Below, piece after piece: positions 18,646-26,470 of a stretch of 64,000 nucleotides of DNA (position 1 is its first letter; every line of letters begins with the position of its first letter). Source of the DNA: Agathobacter sp. (GTDB taxonomy: Bacteria; Bacillota; Clostridia; Lachnospirales; Lachnospiraceae); contig JAFQRZ010000024.1 in NCBI GenBank assembly GCA_017409825.1, positions 248,001 through 312,000 of the forward strand, written 5' to 3'. The position numbers and the translations under genes were made by a program. Under the pieces are notes generated by a model. It was not told the origin of the DNA and ran no database searches. It saw nothing but the letters and a program-made list of their open reading frames with translations.

Positions 18646-19823
18646 TACAGTAATTCCTCCTTTACAAGCCAATCTCGAATCTTTATATAAGTATTAATAC
18701 TCAAACCTGATTTATCATATAAACCTGCACTTGAAAATTCATTCAAGGTCTGATGTATTAACAATTCACGATTCCATTTGCTTGTCCCAACTTCCTCATC
18801 ATGCATTTCTAGTTTACTCAAAACAGAGTCTATAATATGCACCAATGCCGATTCCTGTGAAGATGGTAAATCATCTGTTCCATTATATTCTCTTAAGATT
18901 TGAATTAATTCTTCTGGAAAACATAATTGATTTGCTTTTCGAACCCCTTTTTCTATCGGAGGTTTCCCCTCCCATTTACCGAGATTATAGTAAAATCCCG
19001 CCGCCGCTGCCAAATCTGCATCTAAATCTAGTTGTAGTGCATATTTATATGCAATTTCAGATACCTTTCGTGCATGATAATATTCTGTGGAAGATGCATT
19101 TCGTATTTCTCGCACCTGAACAAACTCATCTGCCAAAATATCACCATAATAATAATGCTTTTCACGAAATGTCTTTTCACGAATATTTGGATAAAATGCA
19201 ATTACATATACTGCGACACAAAAACCATTGATTAATCCTAAAATAAGATTATTGAAGCTAATGGATTCATTTGCAAAATAGTAAAATATGTTCGGAAATA
19301 GCACACTGCTAAACAAATATATAATTCCAATATAAAGGCGATACTCTACATGTTTCAGCATTTTCGATAACATACCACCTACTAAAACCAGCATTGTATA
19401 TGCAAGAAGCTCATTAAAGCTTCCTCCTGTCGTAAATGCCAATAATACGTTAAAAAACAACCCAGTAATTAAACCTAAGATATCATTACTAAATGCAGAC
19501 ATAATCACTGGTAAAATAATAACCGGTCTAAAATATTCTGGCAAGAATGAGATACCAAGTGTAAGTATACTACAGATAAAAAAACCATTCATTGCTCTAC
19601 GAAATGTAGTCTGATTATTATTTCCTAGTAGCTCTCTACGTCTTTCAAAAGTCAATTCAAAAATAATAATTGGCAAAAATGAGATTACCAAAAAAGAGAC
19701 ACAGATAATCTGATCCATTTCCAATTGATTTAAATAACAAAGCACACCAGCCGCAATCCCCGCTGAAACTACCATTCCCAAAATAGGCATCACACGGTGT
19801 ATACTTATTTTTTCTTCTTTCAT
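18645..19823 (-). CDS. PgpH-like membrane protein with degenerate HD domain
   Basis: A 392-residue protein sitting exactly where the c-di-AMP phosphodiesterase PgpH (7TM-HD) normally lies, between phoH and ybeY. It keeps a block of about seven membrane helices (residues 10-215) and a cytoplasmic HD-like region (about 235-385). It lacks the large extracytoplasmic 7TMR-HDED domain, so it is roughly 300 residues short. In the HD region the first His is present (EYYHARKV), but the HD dyad expected in Y-H-D-I-G-K reads Y-Y-N-L-G-K, and the later HH dyad reads Y-N (REYNG). Metal binding and hydrolysis are therefore unlikely. It overlaps phoH by 4 bp (ATGA). Confidence 0.82.
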   Translation of the reverse strand: MKEEKISIHRVMPILGMVVSAGIAAGVLCYLNQLEMDQIICVSFLVISFLPIIIFELTFERRRELLGNNNQTTFRRAMNGFFICSILTLGISFLPEYFRPVIILPVIMSAFSNDILGLITGLFFNVLLAFTTGGSFNELLAYTMLVLVGGMLSKMLKHVEYRLYIGIIYLFSSVLFPNIFYYFANESISFNNLILGLINGFCVAVYVIAFYPNIREKTFREKHYYYGDILADEFVQVREIRNASSTEYYHARKVSEIAYKYALQLDLDADLAAAAGFYYNLGKWEGKPPIEKGVRKANQLCFPEELIQILREYNGTDDLPSSQESALVHIIDSVLSKLEMHDEEVGTSKWNRELLIHQTLNEFSSAGLYDKSGLSINTYIKIRDWLVKEELL

Positions 19824-20812
19824 GCTTTCTCCTGTTTCCCTTTTGTACCTTTTACGTTCTTCTGCTCGTATTTATCATACGCCTGAACAATCTTTTGCAC
19901 TAATGGATGACGAACCACGTCATTGTTTGTAAGACGACATATTGCTATCTCATCGATATTCTTTAAAACTTTAAGTGCCACATCCAGACCAGACTTCGTT
20001 CCAGGTGCTAAATCCTTCTGTGTTGCATCACCTGTAACTACTACCTTTGATCCAAAACCAATACGCGTCAAAAACATCTTCATTTGGGCTGGAGTTGTAT
20101 TCTGTGCTTCATCTAAAATAATAAATGCATTATCCAAGGTTCTACCACGCATATATGCCAATGGTGCCACTTCAATCAAGCCCTTTTCCATGTTTTTCTG
20201 AAAACTTTCTGCTCCCATAATCTGATATAAGGCATCATATAAAGGTCTAAGATATGGATCTACTTTACTCTGTAAATCACCAGGTAAAAATCCTAATTTT
20301 TCGCCCGCTTCAATTGCTGGTCTTGTTAAAATAATACGTCCAACCTCTTCATTTTTGAATGCTGTAATTGCCATCGCCATCGCTAGATAGGTTTTACCTG
20401 TTCCGGCAGGTCCCATTCCGAAAACAATCATTTTCTTACGAATTGCATCTACATATTCTTTTTGCCCCATTGTTTTCGGTTTGATTGGTTTTCCATTTGT
20501 AGTATGGCAGATTAAATCACGATCTAATTCCACCATAGAGCTTCCCTTATGTTCCATAATTAGAGACAAACCATAGTTTACATTTTGAACTGTAATTGTA
20601 TTTCCACGTTCCGCCAAATCATTCAACTGAGAAAATAATTCCACTGCATCGGCTGTGCTCTGCTCCGTACCAATTATTTTCAAATGGTCATCTCTCGCGA
20701 TTACTGTAATGCCCAGAGTTCTTTCTATTTTCTTAATATGAACATCAAATTCTCCAAAAATATTAGTAATATTCTTTGCTGGTATTTGAATTATCTTTTC
20801 ATTCAAACTCAT
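19820..20812 (-). CDS. phoH: PhoH-family ATPase
   Basis: A 330-residue protein with an N-terminal KH-like/small domain (1-110), Walker A GPAGTGKTYLAMAMA (about 136) and Walker B IILDEAQNTTPAQMKMFLTRIG (about 232), the signature of PhoH (YbeZ) ATPases. PhoH is an RNA-linked ATPase/helicase-like protein that usually partners YbeY. It overlaps yqfD by 14 bp upstream and the PgpH-like gene by 4 bp downstream. Confidence 0.95.
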   Translation of the reverse strand: MSLNEKIIQIPAKNITNIFGEFDVHIKKIERTLGITVIARDDHLKIIGTEQSTADAVELFSQLNDLAERGNTITVQNVNYGLSLIMEHKGSSMVELDRDLICHTTNGKPIKPKTMGQKEYVDAIRKKMIVFGMGPAGTGKTYLAMAMAITAFKNEEVGRIILTRPAIEAGEKLGFLPGDLQSKVDPYLRPLYDALYQIMGAESFQKNMEKGLIEVAPLAYMRGRTLDNAFIILDEAQNTTPAQMKMFLTRIGFGSKVVVTGDATQKDLAPGTKSGLDVALKVLKNIDEIAICRLTNNDVVRHPLVQKIVQAYDKYEQKNVKGTKGKQEKA

Positions 20813-21842
20813 CTTCCCTAACTTCCTCCGCGGGTATATTTATTCCAATTTGTTCTCTTGCATATATTTTTGCCCGAAAACAGATATTTTTTTCCTCTTT
20901 ATGTATAGAAATATTTTTATCTAGGAGAATCACACCATGTTCTTCCATTTTTTCTAAATAGAAGGCTAACTTTTGACATCCTAAATTCAATAACATAGTA
21001 TCATTATATTGTCCAGCAATATGTAACGCTGCAATTTCCATTTCAGAAATCGGAATTTCTATTTCATAAACGACATCACCATAGATAAGCGCATCTGCTT
21101 TGAAATATAATGTCTCTTTCACTTCACCATTGTCATCATATATTTCATTTTCTCCAATAACTAGTACATCGCCTTTTTTAACGGAGTCTCCTTTTTTTAC
21201 TACCGCTTTCCCAGCTCTAGTTACAATAGATACAATTTCTGCATCTTTATTTGCAATAAAATTATACTTCCTACCTTCTTCTACCTGCGAATCATCCATT
21301 GTATCATATAGCGACTCTTTCACTTCAACACATAAATTGGTGCGGTTAAAATATACTGATACCCAACCGAACTGATGAAATTGTTCTCGTAGCAAAGTCT
21401 CTACGCCCGAACAATCGATTGACTCTTTTTCTAATCCAATATCAACCTGATTCGCCTGTAAACATTCCATGATTTCCTGTGTAGAAACCTTAGAATTTCC
21501 TACTATCTCAATATTCCATATAAAACGAAAACTATATCCGCCTATACATAATAAACATACACAGATTATAAAAAACCACTTTAATCTTGGATGCCTATGG
21601 CACCAAAATGGAAAGCCTTTTTTCGAAATAATATGCAGCTTTGTTTTCGTCTTACGCAAATAAGGCTTTAAATCATAAAAATCCCGCAGTCTAAGATTTG
21701 CTCTTAAACTTTGCTCTATATCATAAGTAATTCGCCATAGATGAATTCCATTTCGAGAGCACAAATTCAAAAAACGATTGACTTGACGTCCTCTCACACA
21801 AACGCAAACATAACCACAAAGCCATTGCCAAAAATGCCTCAC
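20799..21842 (-). CDS. yqfD: Sporulation protein YqfD
   Basis: A 347-residue protein matching YqfD/SpoIV-associated family features: basic N-terminal domain (RFLNLCSRNGIHLWRI, KKGFPFWCHRHPRLK), one membrane helix (about 90-110) and an outside domain with the NIEIVGNSKVSTQEIMECL stretch and CVEVKE. In B. subtilis yqfC-yqfD are mother-cell (SigE) genes. The start is GTG at 21842, right after the yqfC TAA, with GGAG 9 bp upstream; no internal ATG gives a full N-terminus. Its presence is evidence for a sporulating lineage. Confidence 0.9.
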   Translation of the reverse strand: MRHFWQWLCGYVCVCVRGRQVNRFLNLCSRNGIHLWRITYDIEQSLRANLRLRDFYDLKPYLRKTKTKLHIISKKGFPFWCHRHPRLKWFFIICVCLLCIGGYSFRFIWNIEIVGNSKVSTQEIMECLQANQVDIGLEKESIDCSGVETLLREQFHQFGWVSVYFNRTNLCVEVKESLYDTMDDSQVEEGRKYNFIANKDAEIVSIVTRAGKAVVKKGDSVKKGDVLVIGENEIYDDNGEVKETLYFKADALIYGDVVYEIEIPISEMEIAALHIAGQYNDTMLLNLGCQKLAFYLEKMEEHGVILLDKNISIHKEEKNICFRAKIYAREQIGINIPAEEVREDEFE

Positions 21843-22118
21843 TTAGAGGAACTCCAGAGAACGAATATATCCATGTATGGTAAGTTCTTCTTTACTATAA
21901 GAAACAATACATAGACTTTTTCCCTTTATTTGTATTTGATAATCCTTCACAAGAATTATCATTTCTTCTTGTCCATAGGACAATATCCCTCGATGATTTG
22001 AAATATAAAGTTCTCGATTTCCACATAAAGACAAATTTGCCAAGCCTAAAAACAAATCCTGCGGTAAATCCAATGCTTTAACTATTTTATTCGTGGTTTG
22101 CTTACTATGTTCACTCAT
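21843..22118 (-). CDS. yqfC: Sporulation protein YqfC
   Basis: A 91-residue YabP/YqfC-family protein: a short helical N-terminus, then a beta-rich core with RELYISNHRGILSYGQEEMIILVKDY and IVSYSKEELTIHGYI. These features and its position immediately upstream of yqfD identify it. The exact molecular role is unknown; the family is a sporulation marker. It lies 25 bp downstream of the rlmH stop. Confidence 0.9.
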   Translation of the reverse strand: MSEHSKQTTNKIVKALDLPQDLFLGLANLSLCGNRELYISNHRGILSYGQEEMIILVKDYQIQIKGKSLCIVSYSKEELTIHGYIRSLEFL

Positions 22119-22143
22119 ATAAATACTATATGAGTCTATCTAA

Positions 22144-22623
22144 CTATTTATGATAAGGTTCGTGATTCATGATGCGATAAGCTCGATAAATTTGTTCCAG
22201 CAATATCACACGCATAAGCTGATGAGGAAAAGTCATTTTCGAAAAACTCAGCTTATAATCTGCTCTTTTAATTACCGCATCTGATAAACCAAGAGAACCA
22301 CCAATCATAAAATAAATATGACTACTTCCAGAGATTCCTAATTTCTCTATTTTATCTGATAACTCTTCAGAATCAAGCTGCTTTCCATCAATACAAAGAG
22401 TAATTACATAAGCATCCTCTTTTATATTTTTCAAAAGACGGTCGCCTTCTTTTTCTTTCACCAAACGTATCTCATTTTCAGAAGCTTGTTCTTCTGTCTT
22501 TTCATCCGCAACCTCAACAATCTCCAATTTACAATATCGACTCAAGCGTTTGGAAAATTCATCAATTGCATCTCTGTAAAATTTCTCTTTAACTTTTCCA
22601 ACACATAAAATTGTAATTTTCAT
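22144..22623 (-). CDS. rlmH: 23S rRNA (pseudouridine1915-N3)-methyltransferase RlmH
   Basis: A 159-residue SPOUT methyltransferase with [26 protein letters not shown] at the start, the trefoil-knot segment [44 protein letters not shown] and the C-terminal YHK. It methylates helix 69 pseudouridine of 23S rRNA. The ATG at 22623 gives the canonical N-terminus; a 5-codon longer reading has no ribosome site. The terminator at 22645-22670 separates it from the zinc-ribbon gene upstream, so it probably has its own promoter or gets read-through. Confidence 0.96.
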   Translation of the reverse strand: MKITILCVGKVKEKFYRDAIDEFSKRLSRYCKLEIVEVADEKTEEQASENEIRLVKEKEGDRLLKNIKEDAYVITLCIDGKQLDSEELSDKIEKLGISGSSHIYFMIGGSLGLSDAVIKRADYKLSFSKMTFPHQLMRVILLEQIYRAYRIMNHEPYHK

Positions 22624-22644
22624 ACAAAATCCATTCATCTAAGA

Positions 22645-22670
22645 AAAGCGGGTCTCTTTCAACCCGCTTT
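22645..22670 (-). terminator. Rho-independent terminator after the zinc-ribbon/TPR gene
   Basis: Inverted arms AAAGCGGGT and ACCCGCTTT with an 8-nt loop, followed on the minus strand by TTTTCTT. It lies 9 bp beyond the stop of the zinc-ribbon gene. Confidence 0.8.
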
Positions 22671-22678
22671 CTATTCTT

Positions 22679-23878
22679 TTACTCCTCATCTTCCGTATCT
22701 TGATTTCCATCAGACTGATATTCAAACATACCACGATAGATTCCACTCGTTAAACCAGTTTCTTCATCAATAATGATAACCGAAAGCATATTTCTTCCTT
22801 CAGGAATCAAAATTGGGCCAACATATTTTTCTGATTCTTCGGTTGGATCCGTTCTATCCCATGTATAATATGCACTACAGCCTGAAGGCACTTTAATCTC
22901 TACCGAAGTTTCTTCTGTAAAGGTTCCACCATTTGGAGTTACCTCTGGGTCTTCTGGTGCATCATATTCAATCAAATAGATTTCCGTCACAACCTCACTA
23001 TATACACCCAGCTCGTTTTTCGTAACAGCTTTTACTGTATGCATACCTGCCTCTTTAATTTCAATGGCAGACTTATACAGAGTACCATATTTGATTGGAT
23101 CTTTTCCTTCCAGATTGTAATAGATTTCTAAGCCTTTTTTGGCAGAAATGTATAATTTAATATCTTCATTATAAGTACCACTAGAAGCACTTAATACTGG
23201 CGTATCAACATTATAATCTGTAAAGATAGAGAGAATTTTATTACTTGTTACACCTTCTTTTAATTTTAAAATTGCATCTGTATCTTTTGCATCCGAATAG
23301 ATATCGTATAGCATACGATATGCATCGTAGTTTTCTTTATCTTTTGCAATTACTTCCTTTAAATATTTTTCCGCTTCAAATACATCTTTCTTATCCATGT
23401 ATAAATCAGCTAATTCCAGTCGAACATCAACATTTTCTGGTTCCAATGCAAGCGCTTTTAGATAGTATTTTTCAGCTTCTTTAATGTCCCCTTTAAACAT
23501 AGCACTATCTGCAAGTTTCATCTGATGCTCAAATGAATTGTTATTACTATTATCGATAAAAACCTTCGCTAAAACTCCAATCATAATCAATAACATACAT
23601 CCAATCGCAACAAAAGCAATTGTCAGTTTCATTTTTCTTTGTTTTGCAAGTTCTTCGGCTTTTTCACGTGCTCTAGCACGCTCTTCTCTCTGCTCTTTTG
23701 TTATTTCTGGTTTAGATGTTTCCGGTTTCTTTTCTACTGGTTTTGCATTTTCTAAAATAACATTAATATTATCCTCATCATAAACACTATAATCAGGCAC
23801 AATCTGAATCGTTGTTCCACAATAAGGACAAACCTTAAATTCCGGCTTAATTTCTGCACCACAGTTAATACATTTCAT
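22679..23878 (-). CDS. Zinc-ribbon, membrane, TPR and chitobiase-C-like repeat protein
   Basis: About 399 residues in four parts. Residues 1-25 form a zinc ribbon (C-I-N-C ... C-P-Y-C). Residues about 60-85 are charged and coiled. Residues about 84-107 are one membrane helix. Residues about 120-195 are TPR-like (KGDIKEAEKYYLKALALEPENVDVRLELADLY). The C-terminal 170 residues have two repeats with GTYNEDIKLYISAKKGLEIYYNLEGKDP and GTFTEETSVEIKVPSGCSAYYTWDRTDPT, resembling the CHB_HEX_C/FN3-like domain. The outer domain may contact wall polymers. The ATG at 23878 has GGTGAG upstream; a GTG at 23887 would fall in that site. No function is known. Confidence 0.8.
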   Translation of the reverse strand: MKCINCGAEIKPEFKVCPYCGTTIQIVPDYSVYDEDNINVILENAKPVEKKPETSKPEITKEQREERARAREKAEELAKQRKMKLTIAFVAIGCMLLIMIGVLAKVFIDNSNNNSFEHQMKLADSAMFKGDIKEAEKYYLKALALEPENVDVRLELADLYMDKKDVFEAEKYLKEVIAKDKENYDAYRMLYDIYSDAKDTDAILKLKEGVTSNKILSIFTDYNVDTPVLSASSGTYNEDIKLYISAKKGLEIYYNLEGKDPIKYGTLYKSAIEIKEAGMHTVKAVTKNELGVYSEVVTEIYLIEYDAPEDPEVTPNGGTFTEETSVEIKVPSGCSAYYTWDRTDPTEESEKYVGPILIPEGRNMLSVIIIDEETGLTSGIYRGMFEYQSDGNQDTEDEE

Positions 23879-23890
23879 AATACTCACCTT

Positions 23891-24736
23891 TTAAGAATAA
23901 TATTTCATCGCTTCTAAGCAATTTTTCATCAACATACAAATGGTCATAGGTCCTACACCACCTGGAACTGGTGTAATCGCAGAACATAATGGCTCAACAT
24001 CTGCATAGTCCACATCACCACATAATTTGTTATTTTCATCCCTATGGATACCCACATCAATGACTACCGCACCTTCTTTTACGTAGTCTTTATTAATAAA
24101 TTTAGGTTTTCCTATTGCTACAATCAGGATATCCGCTTCTTTACAAATCTCTTTTAAATTCTTTGTCTTTGAATGACAAATTGTAACCGTTGCATTCTCA
24201 CGAAGCATAAGCAATGCCATAGGCTTACCAACGATATTGCTTCTACCGATTACCACACAATTCTTTCCTTCCATTTCCACATTAGAGCGCTTAAGCAACT
24301 GAATAACACCCGCAGGTGTACAGGAAACAAATCCAAAATCTCCAACCACCAATGCTCCAACATTCTGTGGATGGAATCCATCTACATCTTTCTTTGGGGA
24401 AATACGATTTAAAATCGTTTTCTCATTGATATGGCGAGGCAGTGGCAGCTGACATAAAATACCATGCACTGCCTCGTCCAAATTAAGTTTATCTATTAAC
24501 GCAAGAAGTTCTTCTTCTGTCGTTTCTTCTGGCAATTCATAGGACAATGAATCAATCCCTATGTATGCACATGCCTTCTTTTTGTTCGACACATATACGG
24601 AAGAAGCAGGATCATCTCCAACCTGAATTACTGCCAAACAACAGGACTTCCCTGCTTTTTTTAGTTCTTCAACTTCAATTCTCATTTCATCTTTTATAGT
24701 TTGAGCGATTTCTTTTCCGTTTATAATCTGTGCCAT
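23891..24736 (-). CDS. folD: Methylene-THF dehydrogenase/cyclohydrolase FolD
   Basis: A 281-residue bifunctional enzyme interconverting 5,10-methylene-, 5,10-methenyl- and 10-formyl-tetrahydrofolate. Seen are the active-site region SSVYVSNKKKACAYIGI (Y-x3-K), CQLPLPRHI, PKKDVDGFHPQNVG, the Rossmann stretch VVIGRSNIVGKPMALLML and TPVPGGVGPMT. It directly follows fhs (16 bp), giving the paired folate C1 branch from formate. Confidence 0.97.
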   Translation of the reverse strand: MAQIINGKEIAQTIKDEMRIEVEELKKAGKSCCLAVIQVGDDPASSVYVSNKKKACAYIGIDSLSYELPEETTEEELLALIDKLNLDEAVHGILCQLPLPRHINEKTILNRISPKKDVDGFHPQNVGALVVGDFGFVSCTPAGVIQLLKRSNVEMEGKNCVVIGRSNIVGKPMALLMLRENATVTICHSKTKNLKEICKEADILIVAIGKPKFINKDYVKEGAVVIDVGIHRDENNKLCGDVDYADVEPLCSAITPVPGGVGPMTICMLMKNCLEAMKYYS

Positions 24737-24752
24737 AACAAAAATCCTTTCT

Positions 24753-26423
24753 TTAGAATAATCCTGTGATTACTCCTTCTTCATTTACATCAATTTCAAA
24801 TGCTGCTGGTTTCTTTGGAAGACCTGGCATTGTCATAATTGAGCCATTGATTGCTACAACAAAGCCTGCACCAGCAGAAACATATACTTCACGAACATTG
24901 ATTGTGAAACCACTTGGACGACCAAGTTTTGTCGCATCATCGGATAATGAATACTGTGTCTTAGCCATACATACAGGAAGGTCTCCCATGCCAAGGTCTG
25001 TGATACGTTTTAATTCTTTTTCAGCCGCTGCTGTATATGTAACACCGTCTGCACCATAGATTTCTCTCGCAACAGTTTCGATTTTTTCTTTCAATGATAA
25101 TGCATCATCATATAATACTTTGAAGTTGCTTGTCTTTGTTTCTAATGTTTCAAGAACCTTTTCAGCTAAAGCTACACCGCCTTCGCCACCTTTTTCCCAT
25201 ACTTCAGATAAAGCGAATTCACAACCTCTTTCACGACAGAAGTTTTCTACAAAATCAGTTTCTGCCTTTGTATCACTTACAAATGAGTTTAATGTAACAA
25301 CTACTGGTACACCATATTTCTGCAAGTTTTCAATATGTTTTTCAAGGTTTACGATACCTTTTGCAAGTGCATCAAGGTTTTCTGCATTTAAATCTGCTTT
25401 TGCAACGCCACCATTGTATTTGAGAGCTCTGATTGTAGCTACAAGTACAACTGCATCTGGAGCAAGACCTGCTTTACGACATTTAATATCAAAGAATTTT
25501 TCTGCACCAAGGTCTGCACCGAAGCCAGCCTCTGTGATTACATAATCAGCTAATTTCAACGCTGTCTTAGTTGCTCTTACAGAGTTACATCCATGTGCAA
25601 TATTTGCAAATGGTCCACCATGAACGATTGCTGGTGTATGTTCTAATGTCTGGATTAAGTTTGGTTTTAAAGCATCCTTAAGGAGTGCTGCCATAGAACC
25701 AACTGCATTTAAATCAGCAGCAGTCACTGGTCTACCATCAAATGTATAAGCAACGATGATTTTTCCAAGGCGAACTTTAAGGTCTGCCATGTCATCTGCC
25801 AAACAAAGGATAGCCATGATTTCAGATGCTACTGTAATAACGAAATGGTCTTCACGCACCATTCCATCCATCTTGTTTCCAAGACCAACCACTACATTAC
25901 GAAGCACACGGTCATTCATATCTAAACATCTTTTCCAAACAATCTGTCTTGGATCAATACCAAGTTCATTGCCCTGCTGAATATGGTTATCCAAAAGAGC
26001 TGCAAGCAAGTTGTTTGCAGAAGTAATTGCATGAAAATCACCTGTAAAATGAAGATTTAAATCTTCCATAGGAACAACCTGTGCATATCCACCACCAGCA
26101 GCTCCACCTTTTACACCGAAACATGGTCCCAAAGATGGTTCACGAAGAGCAATAAGTGCTTTTTTACCTAATTTACCAAACGCCTGTCCAAGACCAACGC
26201 TAGTAGTAGTTTTTCCTTCTCCTGCTGGAGTTGGATTAATTGCTGTTACAAGAATTAATTTACCATTTGGATTGTTTTTGGTACGTTCCATTAACTCATC
26301 CGATAATTTCGCTTTATATTTTCCATATAATTCTAAATCATCTTCCATAATTCCAATGGATGCTGCAACATCTTTAATTGGCTGTAATTTTGCTTCCTGT
26401 GCAATCTGAATATCTGTTTTCAT
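24753..26423 (-). CDS. fhs: Formate-tetrahydrofolate ligase
   Basis: A 556-residue ATP-dependent ligase making 10-formyl-THF. The P-loop [58 protein letters not shown] and the C-terminal [14 protein letters not shown] are hallmark segments. The start at 26423 is supported by GGAGG 4 bp upstream; the reading from 26435 is rejected for lack of a site. It is probably transcribed with folD. It could serve acetogenic or purine C1 flow; the window cannot decide. Confidence 0.97.
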   Translation of the reverse strand: MKTDIQIAQEAKLQPIKDVAASIGIMEDDLELYGKYKAKLSDELMERTKNNPNGKLILVTAINPTPAGEGKTTTSVGLGQAFGKLGKKALIALREPSLGPCFGVKGGAAGGGYAQVVPMEDLNLHFTGDFHAITSANNLLAALLDNHIQQGNELGIDPRQIVWKRCLDMNDRVLRNVVVGLGNKMDGMVREDHFVITVASEIMAILCLADDMADLKVRLGKIIVAYTFDGRPVTAADLNAVGSMAALLKDALKPNLIQTLEHTPAIVHGGPFANIAHGCNSVRATKTALKLADYVITEAGFGADLGAEKFFDIKCRKAGLAPDAVVLVATIRALKYNGGVAKADLNAENLDALAKGIVNLEKHIENLQKYGVPVVVTLNSFVSDTKAETDFVENFCRERGCEFALSEVWEKGGEGGVALAEKVLETLETKTSNFKVLYDDALSLKEKIETVAREIYGADGVTYTAAAEKELKRITDLGMGDLPVCMAKTQYSLSDDATKLGRPSGFTINVREVYVSAGAGFVVAINGSIMTMPGLPKKPAAFEIDVNEEGVITGLF

Positions 26424-26470
26424 GGTTTCCTCCATTATGTATTGTTTATTATAAAATTAATTGTACACGT

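Noticed and set aside
25120-25545. Long plus-strand open frame (141 codons) opposite fhs
   Set aside because: It mirrors codon structure of the well-conserved fhs gene, has no ribosome site and no recognisable domain.
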